Source: an uncultured Lachnospiraceae bacterium
Lineage (GTDB): Bacteria > Bacillota > Clostridia > Lachnospirales > Lachnospiraceae
Length of the DNA: 64,000 bases
Direction of reading: 5' to 3'
Assembly: GCA_910586025.1 (NCBI GenBank)
Contig: CAJUIO010000003.1
Span: 1 to 64,000 of the forward strand
Part shown: in pieces, positions 6,987-14,269 of the stretch
Layout of the letters: the number at the start of each line of letters is the position of its first letter
How positions within the stretch are numbered: position 1 is the first letter of the stretch
The notes under the pieces: model-generated
Databases searched by the model: none
What the model saw: the letters and a program-made list of their open reading frames with translations, nothing else
What the model was told of the DNA's origin: nothing
Position numbers and translations under genes: made by a program

Positions 6987-7211
6987 TTATTTCTTTAATC
7001 CATTGACATATTGAACCTGTTCAGATTCCGGGATTTTAAGTGCTGTCATTGCCTGCTCTGCACTCCAATCCATGCTTTCCATCAGGTTTTTGATAGACGA
7101 CAGGATTCCTTCTTTGATCCCTTTTTCTTCTATTCCTTTACTCAAATTGCACATTAAGAGCACCTCACTTTCTAACTCCCTTGTCATTTTAATATTGAAA
7201 TCATTCTGCAC
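6987..7211 (-). pseudogene. truncated Rpn-family nuclease, C-terminal fragment
   Basis: A 74-residue remnant whose start (TRELESEVLLMCNLSKGIEE) and tail match the C-terminus of Rpn/PD-(D/E)XK transposase-like proteins. The larger copy at 19413-20414 has the corresponding DMSAMCNLSQGI. The nuclease domain that should precede it is missing, replaced by the unrelated HEXXH gene that ends at 7231. It is a degraded copy without expected activity. Confidence 0.7.
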
Positions 7212-7230
7212 AGCTTTAATCTATCTTGAA

Positions 7231-7926
7231 CTATGTCAGGTTCATATCTTTAAAAATTTTTGTATAATTATAACCGAATACTGTAAATAACTCAAAATTA
7301 CATTTTAAATCCAAATCAATACTTTTTAAGAGAAACAGCACATCATGATTACCACCAGATTTTGACATTTCCAAATTATGTGGTATATTTCCATGATTGA
7401 AAATTATTTCATCCAATTTCTCTATTTTTCTTTTCAATTCTTTATACAATTCTAGCGTAAGAAGATCTCTAAGTATAGATGAAACTTGAGAAATAATATA
7501 TTCATGTGCATGTAGCATTTCATGTAATATAACAGGTTTACTATGAATATACTGTTTATCAATTGTTATTTTTCGATTATGTATTTCTGTAGTTCCACCA
7601 CATTCTTTAAGATTCGCACTACATATCCGAAAATAAAACCCATCTAAACTTAATGATTCAGAGTCTTCTCTAAAACTTACATATGGCGATTCTATATATT
7701 TTCGCATATAAGATCTTTTAGATAAACACATATCATAAAAATATTCTTCGTACTCTAACACCTTCATATGCAAATTAAATATTTCTTCCGATTGATTTTC
7801 AAACCAATCGGAATATCTTCGTTGCAAAATGTCATGATTCTCCAAAACATCTGTGTATATTTGATATAATATCTTATCATCCGTCACTTGCTTTATTGAT
7901 GAAATAAGTTTTTCTTTAATATCCAT
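7231..7926 (-). CDS. AT-rich putative zinc metalloprotease (HEXXH)
   Basis: A 231-residue protein. The start is ATG 7926 after TAGGAGTAAAGGTATA. The only recognisable motif is ILHEMLHAHEYI near the middle, an HEXXH zinc site with the usual flanking hydrophobics. The N-terminal half is Tyr/Glu-rich and helical; no signal peptide is seen. Base composition is far more AT-rich than its neighbours, and it cuts into an Rpn remnant, so it was acquired recently. Because it lies next to ImmR-like repressors, an ImmA-like anti-repressor role is conceivable, but its sequence is not of the ImmA/IrrE type. It could equally be a degenerate or host-directed peptidase. Confidence 0.6.
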   Translation of the reverse strand: MDIKEKLISSIKQVTDDKILYQIYTDVLENHDILQRRYSDWFENQSEEIFNLHMKVLEYEEYFYDMCLSKRSYMRKYIESPYVSFREDSESLSLDGFYFRICSANLKECGGTTEIHNRKITIDKQYIHSKPVILHEMLHAHEYIISQVSSILRDLLTLELYKELKRKIEKLDEIIFNHGNIPHNLEMSKSGGNHDVLFLLKSIDLDLKCNFELFTVFGYNYTKIFKDMNLT

Positions 7927-8077
7927 TATACCTTTACTCCTATATTTTACACTTCTGTAGATATTTTTCATCACTTCATATCATTATATTATTACTCTGA
8001 ATACAATTTCAAGCTTCTATATCGCCAAAATTTATTTTTTAACATTTCAGATTATCTTCTTATACTGTCTTTTTAAT

Positions 8078-8110
8078 AGAGCATGGCAACCCTTTTATTG
8101 CCATGCTTAC
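8078..8110 (-). terminator. hairpin after the long 8-19 kb operon
   Basis: GCATGGCA (8081) and TGCCATGC (8099) form perfect arms just past the stop of the gene ending at 8124. The T-run is interrupted (TCTATT), so efficiency is uncertain. The stem sequence is shared with the hairpins at 5382 and 6838. Confidence 0.5.
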
Positions 8111-8123
8111 ATACTAATTCTTT

Positions 8124-8738
8124 TTATGCTACATTTTTACGAATATTCCGGATATGGTTCCCAATCTTCCCACACCGCATATCCCTTCTTTTTTGTTCTT
8201 CCTGCCACAAGACAGTTTCCAGTGCCGCGCTGTCACTTGGGACATACTCGGAGTATAAAAATTTGCCAAATATTTTATGAGCCTCCTTACGAATCCGTTC
8301 ATCTGTCTCCTGATAATATTCACCTTTCTCATAGACAACCCTCACTTTTTCTACTGGCACAGAAACTTTTCTCACATATTCCACATGCTCCCGGTAATCA
8401 AGCGGGTACAGATTTCCAATCACCTTCCCATCTTCCAGACCTGTCACTTCTACGGCATAAGCTAAAATCCGCTCGATTCTCCCATCACCATAATAGGTCC
8501 AGATGTTATACGCTGCAGTTTCCATCAAATACACCCGCCGCTCTTTTAGGCACCAGGTACCGCAGCGGCGGGACATCCAGAGATATGTCCGCTCCCTGAA
8601 AGGCAGCGCATCCGCTTTGGCTGCCACCTCTTCAAGCTCCTTCCGGTCATACGAAAAATCCCCCTGATAGCTCAGCGTATTCTTTTTCATGATTCTCTCT
8701 AAACTGTCCAGCAAATCAATCCCCGTAAATTTCCGCAT
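8124..8738 (-). CDS. hypothetical protein, last gene of the MoxR/vWA operon
   Basis: A 204-residue soluble protein with a good ribosome site (AAAGGAGC). It is rich in Arg/Glu/Tyr, with no membrane segment and no domain I recognise. It is the most promoter-distal gene of the minus-strand operon that carries the AAA+ ATPase, the zincin-vWA protein and the two large proteins. Spacing to the upstream 63-aa gene is 15 bp, which supports co-transcription and a related function. Confidence 0.6.
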   Translation of the reverse strand: MRKFTGIDLLDSLERIMKKNTLSYQGDFSYDRKELEEVAAKADALPFRERTYLWMSRRCGTWCLKERRVYLMETAAYNIWTYYGDGRIERILAYAVEVTGLEDGKVIGNLYPLDYREHVEYVRKVSVPVEKVRVVYEKGEYYQETDERIRKEAHKIFGKFLYSEYVPSDSAALETVLWQEEQKRRDMRCGKIGNHIRNIRKNVA

Positions 8739-8753
8739 AAGCTGCTCCTTTCT

Positions 8754-8945
8754 TTAATCCTCCAGTATCCGCTTCCAGGTTTTGAAAATCTCCCTGACAG
8801 TATTCCCTGCCTCATCCCCTAGCAGCGGATTTTCTGCCATCTGCCCTAGATAACTCTCCAACTCCCGCATCTGTGCTTCATATGTCCTTACCACACACCG
8901 CAGGCGCCGGATTTCCCTCTGGCATAAAATTATATCTTCACCCAT
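8754..8945 (-). CDS. small coiled-coil protein
   Basis: A 63-residue protein with a continuous charged helix (LCQREIRRLRCVVRTYEAQM) likely to form a coiled coil. The ATG lies after AACAGGAGGATATCA and overlaps the stop of the 829-aa gene by 8 bp, so translation is coupled. Function unknown; it may be a small structural or adaptor subunit of the same system. Confidence 0.6.
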   Translation of the reverse strand: MGEDIILCQREIRRLRCVVRTYEAQMRELESYLGQMAENPLLGDEAGNTVREIFKTWKRILED

Positions 8946-11427
8946 TGATATCCTCCTGTTTATCTTTCCCTGCTTCCGGGTTCACAAAGGATTCCGGAAG
9001 AAGAAAATAACCTTCCTCATAGCTTCCTTCCTCACTTGCACCGGCCATTCCGCCCAGGCTGTCCAGATACTGCTCCCCATTCTTGGAAGCGGAAATATAC
9101 ATATAATACTTTGCACGGATAAACTCTTTCCCTTCCAACGCATATTTTTTATAGGAATCACTCAAAACCAGTTCTGCCTTAAGCTGTTTTGCCTTCTTTT
9201 TCAGCATCTCCACGGCCAGACAGACTGCTTCCTTCTCCTTATCCTCTGAAATCCGTTTAAAATACGGGCGCTCCAGAAACAAGGTCAGGTATTCTTTCCG
9301 TCTGTCCTCTGTCTTCACATCCGTTTCCTCCCTGGTAAGGTCCGCAAACTGCAGCCCCCAGTGTTTTCCCGGCATCCGGCAAAATGCCCCTTTTGTCAGG
9401 CGGATGATTGCCCGGAATGCAAGTGTGCCGTCCAAAGAAAGATACAGCACCTTTTTATTGGCGTCAAAACAGGACAGCAGGCATCTTTTATACCCTCCAT
9501 CCCGGTAGGAGAGACAGGTATGCCCGATCACTTCCCCGATCTGCATGACCGGCAGCAAACGGTCCTCTTCCCACAGCCTCATCCGCTTTTTCTTCATTTC
9601 CATATTCTTTATCCAAAGCTGCTGTACATCTTCCGGAACCTGAAGCGCAATCTCCCGTTCCAGATCATCTTTATAATATTTCACTTCCCGGAAACGCCCG
9701 GCAATCTCAGCAACACAGAGGCGCCTGGTTTTTTCTTTTTTCGCTTCTAAGTCTCCGGACAAAAAAGCCCGGAAGATCTCCGCACCGCCATTACATAGGA
9801 AACGCATCAACCCTTCCCGGTTTTTATGCAGGAAGCTTTCGTCAATCCTCAGAACCTCATTCAACCGCAGCCAGCTTTCGTCAATCTCCGGCATCCGCTC
9901 CATTGCAGTCCGGAAATCGGGAAGATTATGCAGCTCTTTCAGGCTGTAAAGGAGAAAATCTGCATGGTGTCCTGTCTGAATCTCCGGAATAAAACGGCAG
10001 ACCTCATCCCACACACTTAAGAGACGGACTGCCTGTTCGTAAGAAATCTGCTCCACATGCCCCAGTTCCGCTGCCAGCCAGCGGGAAACCGGTTTCTCTT
10101 TCAGCATCATTCCAAGCTTGCCCATCTGTTCTTCCGGCAGATTCTCCGGCAGACAGTTTCTCCCTGTCAGTTCCCGGATTGCCCGCAGGCGGTCATCAAT
10201 TTTCAGGCCTGCCAGACAATGATACAATTTTACATAGCCGATATCTGCGGTGGCAAACAGCCGGATTTCTTCAAAGGTATACTCCTCCCAGGTCAAAACC
10301 TGCTTTTTTTCATCGGAAAGGGCATTGAGCCTTACACAATCCTTCATATTTTTAGAGTTCAGCGTGTTGATATTCAGAAACATCTCATACGTATCCTTGT
10401 CCAGTAAAAGGTTCCTCCAGCCGAAATAAGTAAAATCGCGGAAATTCTCCTTCACCACAGACAGGAAATGCTTTTTCTTATGCGTGATCCCATAAACCAG
10501 CAGGCTGTTCTGCTCTCCTGACAACTGCATCATGTCCACTCCCTCCAGAATATTCCCATAAAGGAAGTTTAAATAGGATATCCGATTTTTCATGAAGGTC
10601 AGTTCCTGATCTGGCGGCATCTCTGAAAGCAGATGTTTTAACCGGTTCAGGTCATACACCAATGCCCCGTTGTCAAGCCATTGCTTCAAAAAGTTACCGG
10701 TCTCCTCCGAAGGAATCCGCTTCAGGACTTCGCCAAGCCCGGCGCTGATGACTTCCGCGTGATCCCATAATTCTTTCTCCTGTTTCTTCCCCAGGCATAC
10801 ACGCCTCCCTGCATTCTCCGACAGCCTCTTGATAAGCGCGCCGTATCCCGGGCAGATGAGCCTCTTAAGGAATCCCCGCTCCTGAACCATTTTCCCTAAA
10901 AATCCACTGGATATCACAGGCTCTGCCAAAAGCCTGCGTTCCTTGTCCGTCAGGTCATCAATGGAAAACCCGGCGCATCCGTCCAGAACACTTAAGCCGA
11001 CCATTAAATCATCCTTTTCTTCCTCTGTCAGCGGTTCAGACATAAAATACTTTAAGCAGGTATAGGTTCTGCCTGCTTCAATCTGCCCGTCTGCCAGTAC
11101 TGACGCAATCTGTTCATAAGGGTAGGACTCCGATAACGGCACATCCTTTGCTTCAATCAGTAATCTGCTGACTCTCAAAACATCATAAGATTCCTCCTGT
11201 GCCAGCCGCATTAAGTATGGCAGGAATCCCTGATCCCGTATCAAATATTCCACCGCTTTCTTGTCAAGCGCTGCAACCAGTCCTCCCGCATCCATCTGGT
11301 TAATGCTTTGACTTATCTCCAGCAGTTTTTCTTCCTTATAATCTTTCAGCAATGAATCCGGCATATGAGCCTTTCCCATCTCCTGCATAAGCGCCAGATG
11401 CTTCAAAATATTCTTACAAAAATGCAT
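8938..11427 (-). CDS. large protein of the MoxR/vWA operon (829 aa), unknown
   Basis: An 829-residue soluble protein. The start at ATG 11427 lies directly after the upstream stop, with AAAGGAGG supplied by the end of that gene. The first two thirds are helical and Leu-rich with short repeated helices, suggesting an alpha-solenoid. The last third (about residues 625-790) alternates strands and helices (VIGHTCLSYRDGG, KVLYLSLDGTLAFRAIIRL, AELVLSDSYKKY), which looks like a separate alpha/beta domain I cannot name. It probably works with the AAA+/zincin-vWA pair upstream, because MoxR-vWA systems often include very large partner proteins. Confidence 0.65.
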   Translation of the reverse strand: MHFCKNILKHLALMQEMGKAHMPDSLLKDYKEEKLLEISQSINQMDAGGLVAALDKKAVEYLIRDQGFLPYLMRLAQEESYDVLRVSRLLIEAKDVPLSESYPYEQIASVLADGQIEAGRTYTCLKYFMSEPLTEEEKDDLMVGLSVLDGCAGFSIDDLTDKERRLLAEPVISSGFLGKMVQERGFLKRLICPGYGALIKRLSENAGRRVCLGKKQEKELWDHAEVISAGLGEVLKRIPSEETGNFLKQWLDNGALVYDLNRLKHLLSEMPPDQELTFMKNRISYLNFLYGNILEGVDMMQLSGEQNSLLVYGITHKKKHFLSVVKENFRDFTYFGWRNLLLDKDTYEMFLNINTLNSKNMKDCVRLNALSDEKKQVLTWEEYTFEEIRLFATADIGYVKLYHCLAGLKIDDRLRAIRELTGRNCLPENLPEEQMGKLGMMLKEKPVSRWLAAELGHVEQISYEQAVRLLSVWDEVCRFIPEIQTGHHADFLLYSLKELHNLPDFRTAMERMPEIDESWLRLNEVLRIDESFLHKNREGLMRFLCNGGAEIFRAFLSGDLEAKKEKTRRLCVAEIAGRFREVKYYKDDLEREIALQVPEDVQQLWIKNMEMKKKRMRLWEEDRLLPVMQIGEVIGHTCLSYRDGGYKRCLLSCFDANKKVLYLSLDGTLAFRAIIRLTKGAFCRMPGKHWGLQFADLTREETDVKTEDRRKEYLTLFLERPYFKRISEDKEKEAVCLAVEMLKKKAKQLKAELVLSDSYKKYALEGKEFIRAKYYMYISASKNGEQYLDSLGGMAGASEEGSYEEGYFLLPESFVNPEAGKDKQEDING

Positions 11428-11428
11428 C

Positions 11429-13618
11429 CTATGCCGCCTCCTTTCTTTCATCTTCTACTTCCACACAGTCCAGCATTCTTTTCATTTCCTCAAACGTAAG
11501 CTCTTCCTTCAGAAACAGGAACCTGAGCAGTTTACACAGGCTACCCGCTTCCTCCCTTTCTAAAAGCATACAGGGATTTCTCTGGAACAGGCTGCAAAGG
11601 TATCTCTTTGTTATGTAGCGTTTTTCTTTTTTCTCTTCTCTTTCACGGCAATATCTTTCTACATAATCATACAATTCGGCAAACTGCGTATCTGTGCCTC
11701 TGCTTTTTGCCACCCGCCAATCGAAATCTTTCCGTATAGCCTCTTTTCTCCTTCTCTGTTCTAACAAGAGACGCCGTTTTTCCTTTTCCTGTCTCTTTAA
11801 TTTAAGTTCTTCCAGCTCATCCTCTGTCAGATATATTTTCCGCAGGTTCTCCATCCCCTTTTTCCGGCCGGTCTCTGAAATTGCCAGGAATACCTTCCTC
11901 GCATCTTCTTTCGGGAACCAGAGCAAATGGTCTTCTTTGGAAAGCACCCCCGTCAGAAACGGAAGATACTGGTCGGGATAGTTCAAAAAAGTATGGCGCT
12001 CCAGGATCCAGAAAAGCTTCCGGTGGTCTTCCACACTGAGAAACGGGCGTACCAGATCAACTCCCGAAAAATTATGGGAACTATAATAATTACCGTAATA
12101 GCCTCTTCTGTGTCCGGCAACCATCCTGACGCTCTCTAACAGCAAGGCTTCAACCGCAAACAGCCCTTCATCAGAAATCCCGATTTCTTCCGCTATCCGA
12201 AACAGCATCTCTGCCGCCTTCGGCGTCTGCAGACTCTCCATATACGTTTTCAGGTAACCTGCCATAAACTTCCACTTCTCGTCAGCCTGTTCCTGGTCAG
12301 AACGAAACTCCGTCAGATAGTCTTCCAACAGTTTAAGAGGGCACAGCAGTTCCAATTCCGCCAATTTGGAAAATATAGAATCCAGGCCGTCATCTCTCTT
12401 ATTCCAAAAAAGTCTGAAAAAGCTTTCTCCGGTCAGTTCCTGGTAAGCGAAAAGATACTGCTTTATCTTATCCTTCCCATACCGCCCCCAGTTCAGAGTA
12501 TAGAAAATCCATCTGTAAAACTGATTCTGCTCAATCAGGAAATACAGCTCCTGCCACTTGGGATCTGTCAGGTCAATCATAAACCACCTGCTATGTCTCT
12601 CTGTATTCCCATCACAGGAAAGCAGTATCTGATAGGTCCTTGCATTTTCCACTTTCAGCAGTTCATAGAGCCTGTCGAAAATACTGGTGGTATCCTCAAG
12701 CCGCACGTGAAAGTAGCTGTAATCATTTAAAATCTGCATGCAGAAATCCCCTGCCACATCCAGATGTTCCCCGTTTCCTTCCAGGAACAGCCTGCACGTC
12801 TCGACTGCCATCCGTTCTACCGTCAAACCATCCTTTTTCAGCATACCGAATGCACAATCCTGATACAAAAGGGACATACTGAGGTACATGATTTCCTGCA
12901 CTGTGTAGCCCGCCTCCAGAAGCTTCCTTCTTGCTGCACTTCCTTCTTTTGCATAGGAGAAGGGGAGACGTAACAGGTATTTTAATGTTTCAATATCCTT
13001 CTTCTGGTATCCTTTTACCTTCGTATGATAGCGCGCAACCAGCCATGCATAGATCTCCGTATGGGTATAGACGGAAAACTTCCGCTCTTTCCCAAGAAGG
13101 AGGTTCAGCTTCCCCTTTACACTTTCCCATACCGTATGTTCATTCGGAAGCAGCGACAGAATAAAAATCAATTCTTCCATCGTCTGTACCGGAAAATCAA
13201 GCAGTTTCTCATACAGCTCTCTCTGTCTGCCCTCCATCATGTACTGGATTCCAAGCCAGTATAAATCGTTCTTCTTCAAGGTGCGTTTCATCCGTTTCCA
13301 AAAGGAAGGTTCCTGTTTCCCAATGAACATCCCATCATTTTGGAATTCTTTTGTCTCCGCCAGCGCAAGCCCCAAAGCCCGGAGCTGTTTTTCTGTTACC
13401 GTCTCTCTTTCATCCAGGCGCTCCAATACTTCTCCCGGATAACGCAGGCCATAGGCTTCTTCCATCCCCTGCTCCGGCGTCTTAAACAGCAGCAGGGAAT
13501 TTTCCAGTTCGCCATACAGGCGTTCCTTTTGGGCATGCTCCGACAGTCGGCAGATGAGATCCACCATCTGGCAAAATAATTCCACATCAAATACATCTTC
13601 ATAAAATTTACCCAACAT
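11429..13618 (-). CDS. large protein of the MoxR/vWA operon (729 aa), unknown
   Basis: A 729-residue soluble, helical protein with no recognised domain. A highly charged coiled-coil stretch (LKLKRQEKEKRRLLLEQRR) sits near residue 620. The rest resembles an alpha-helical repeat scaffold rich in Leu/Tyr/Glu. Its stop codon provides the ribosome site of the 829-aa gene, a tight coupling that argues for a stoichiometric complex. Its own ribosome site overlaps a short upstream ORF (13608-13685). Confidence 0.65.
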   Translation of the reverse strand: MLGKFYEDVFDVELFCQMVDLICRLSEHAQKERLYGELENSLLLFKTPEQGMEEAYGLRYPGEVLERLDERETVTEKQLRALGLALAETKEFQNDGMFIGKQEPSFWKRMKRTLKKNDLYWLGIQYMMEGRQRELYEKLLDFPVQTMEELIFILSLLPNEHTVWESVKGKLNLLLGKERKFSVYTHTEIYAWLVARYHTKVKGYQKKDIETLKYLLRLPFSYAKEGSAARRKLLEAGYTVQEIMYLSMSLLYQDCAFGMLKKDGLTVERMAVETCRLFLEGNGEHLDVAGDFCMQILNDYSYFHVRLEDTTSIFDRLYELLKVENARTYQILLSCDGNTERHSRWFMIDLTDPKWQELYFLIEQNQFYRWIFYTLNWGRYGKDKIKQYLFAYQELTGESFFRLFWNKRDDGLDSIFSKLAELELLCPLKLLEDYLTEFRSDQEQADEKWKFMAGYLKTYMESLQTPKAAEMLFRIAEEIGISDEGLFAVEALLLESVRMVAGHRRGYYGNYYSSHNFSGVDLVRPFLSVEDHRKLFWILERHTFLNYPDQYLPFLTGVLSKEDHLLWFPKEDARKVFLAISETGRKKGMENLRKIYLTEDELEELKLKRQEKEKRRLLLEQRRRKEAIRKDFDWRVAKSRGTDTQFAELYDYVERYCREREEKKEKRYITKRYLCSLFQRNPCMLLEREEAGSLCKLLRFLFLKEELTFEEMKRMLDCVEVEDERKEAA

Positions 13619-13685
13619 ACGCCCTACTCCTTTCCAAAGGGACCGCAGTCCGGCCCCTTATGCTTTTTTGGTTTCTTTGTTCCAT
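13608..13685 (-). CDS. possible 25-aa leader ORF
   Basis: ATG at 13685 follows GGAAGGAGGAACACGA, a much stronger ribosome site than the one directly before the 729-aa gene. The frame encodes MEQRNQKSIRGRT and 12 more residues, and its stop overlaps the next gene's ATG by 11 bp. It looks like a translational-coupling ORF. Peptide function is not implied. Confidence 0.4.
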   Translation of the reverse strand: MEQRNQKSIRGRTAVPLERSRAYVG

Positions 13686-13706
13686 TCGTGTTCCTCCTTC
13701 CCTTTG

Positions 13707-14150
13707 TCATGCGGCCAGCAGAACCTTCTTTCTCCGAAATATCTGCAATTCTATCATGCTGAATTCCTGAAGCCGCTCCCTCTTCTGACAGGATACCGCT
13801 TTCCGGTAACTGGAAAAAGCAAGGGCTTTCCCTAAATCCGCGCTAAACCCGCTGCCATCCCAATAGATATCCGGTTCTTCCACTTCGCTTTCCACACAAA
13901 GCAATACCCAGCACACTTCACAGATACATACATTCCAGCCGGCACAGCGCAGATGCCTGCGGATAAACTTTTCCGCCGCCTCCACTCCCGGAAACCTTTC
14001 TGCCTGCGCCAATATACCTGCCACCGCCCGCCTGTCTCTTGTGCCCCGGTAATACGTATTCTCGCACAGCTCAATCACATAACCAGGCTGAAAAAACCGG
14101 TCCAGGTCAAAAGTCATCTCCAGCATGTCTTTTTTTAATCCTTTTTCCAT
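13707..14150 (-). CDS. hypothetical protein of the MoxR/vWA operon
   Basis: A 147-residue protein. The start is ATG 14150 after AAAGGAGAGATGT. It is cysteine-rich in the centre (CAGWNVCICEVCWVLLC), with alternating strands. The DIYWDGSGFSADL segment has no match I know. It follows the zincin-vWA gene, from which it is separated by an intrinsic terminator (14223-14247), and precedes the 729-aa gene. Confidence 0.55.
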   Translation of the reverse strand: MEKGLKKDMLEMTFDLDRFFQPGYVIELCENTYYRGTRDRRAVAGILAQAERFPGVEAAEKFIRRHLRCAGWNVCICEVCWVLLCVESEVEEPDIYWDGSGFSADLGKALAFSSYRKAVSCQKRERLQEFSMIELQIFRRKKVLLAA

Positions 14151-14222
14151 ACATCTCTCCTTTTCAAATCTCACTTACCGGATCGCCGCCATACCTTCCC
14201 TCTGGCAGATGTGTATGGCAAC

Positions 14223-14247
14223 GAAAAAACAGCCGGTTCTGGCTGTC
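14223..14247 (-). terminator. intrinsic terminator inside the MoxR/vWA operon
   Basis: On the minus strand GACAGCC-agaacc-GGCTGT is followed by six T. It lies between the zincin-vWA gene and four further genes that have no visible promoter of their own, so RNA polymerase must read through part of the time. Confidence 0.75.
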
Positions 14248-14269
14248 TCTCTTAATCCATCAATCTCTA

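Noticed and set aside
5382..8110. CRISPR-like array from the recurring GCATGGCA hairpins
   Set aside because: Only three copies, more than 1 kb apart, each placed after a gene; they are terminator-like hairpins, not repeats with spacers.
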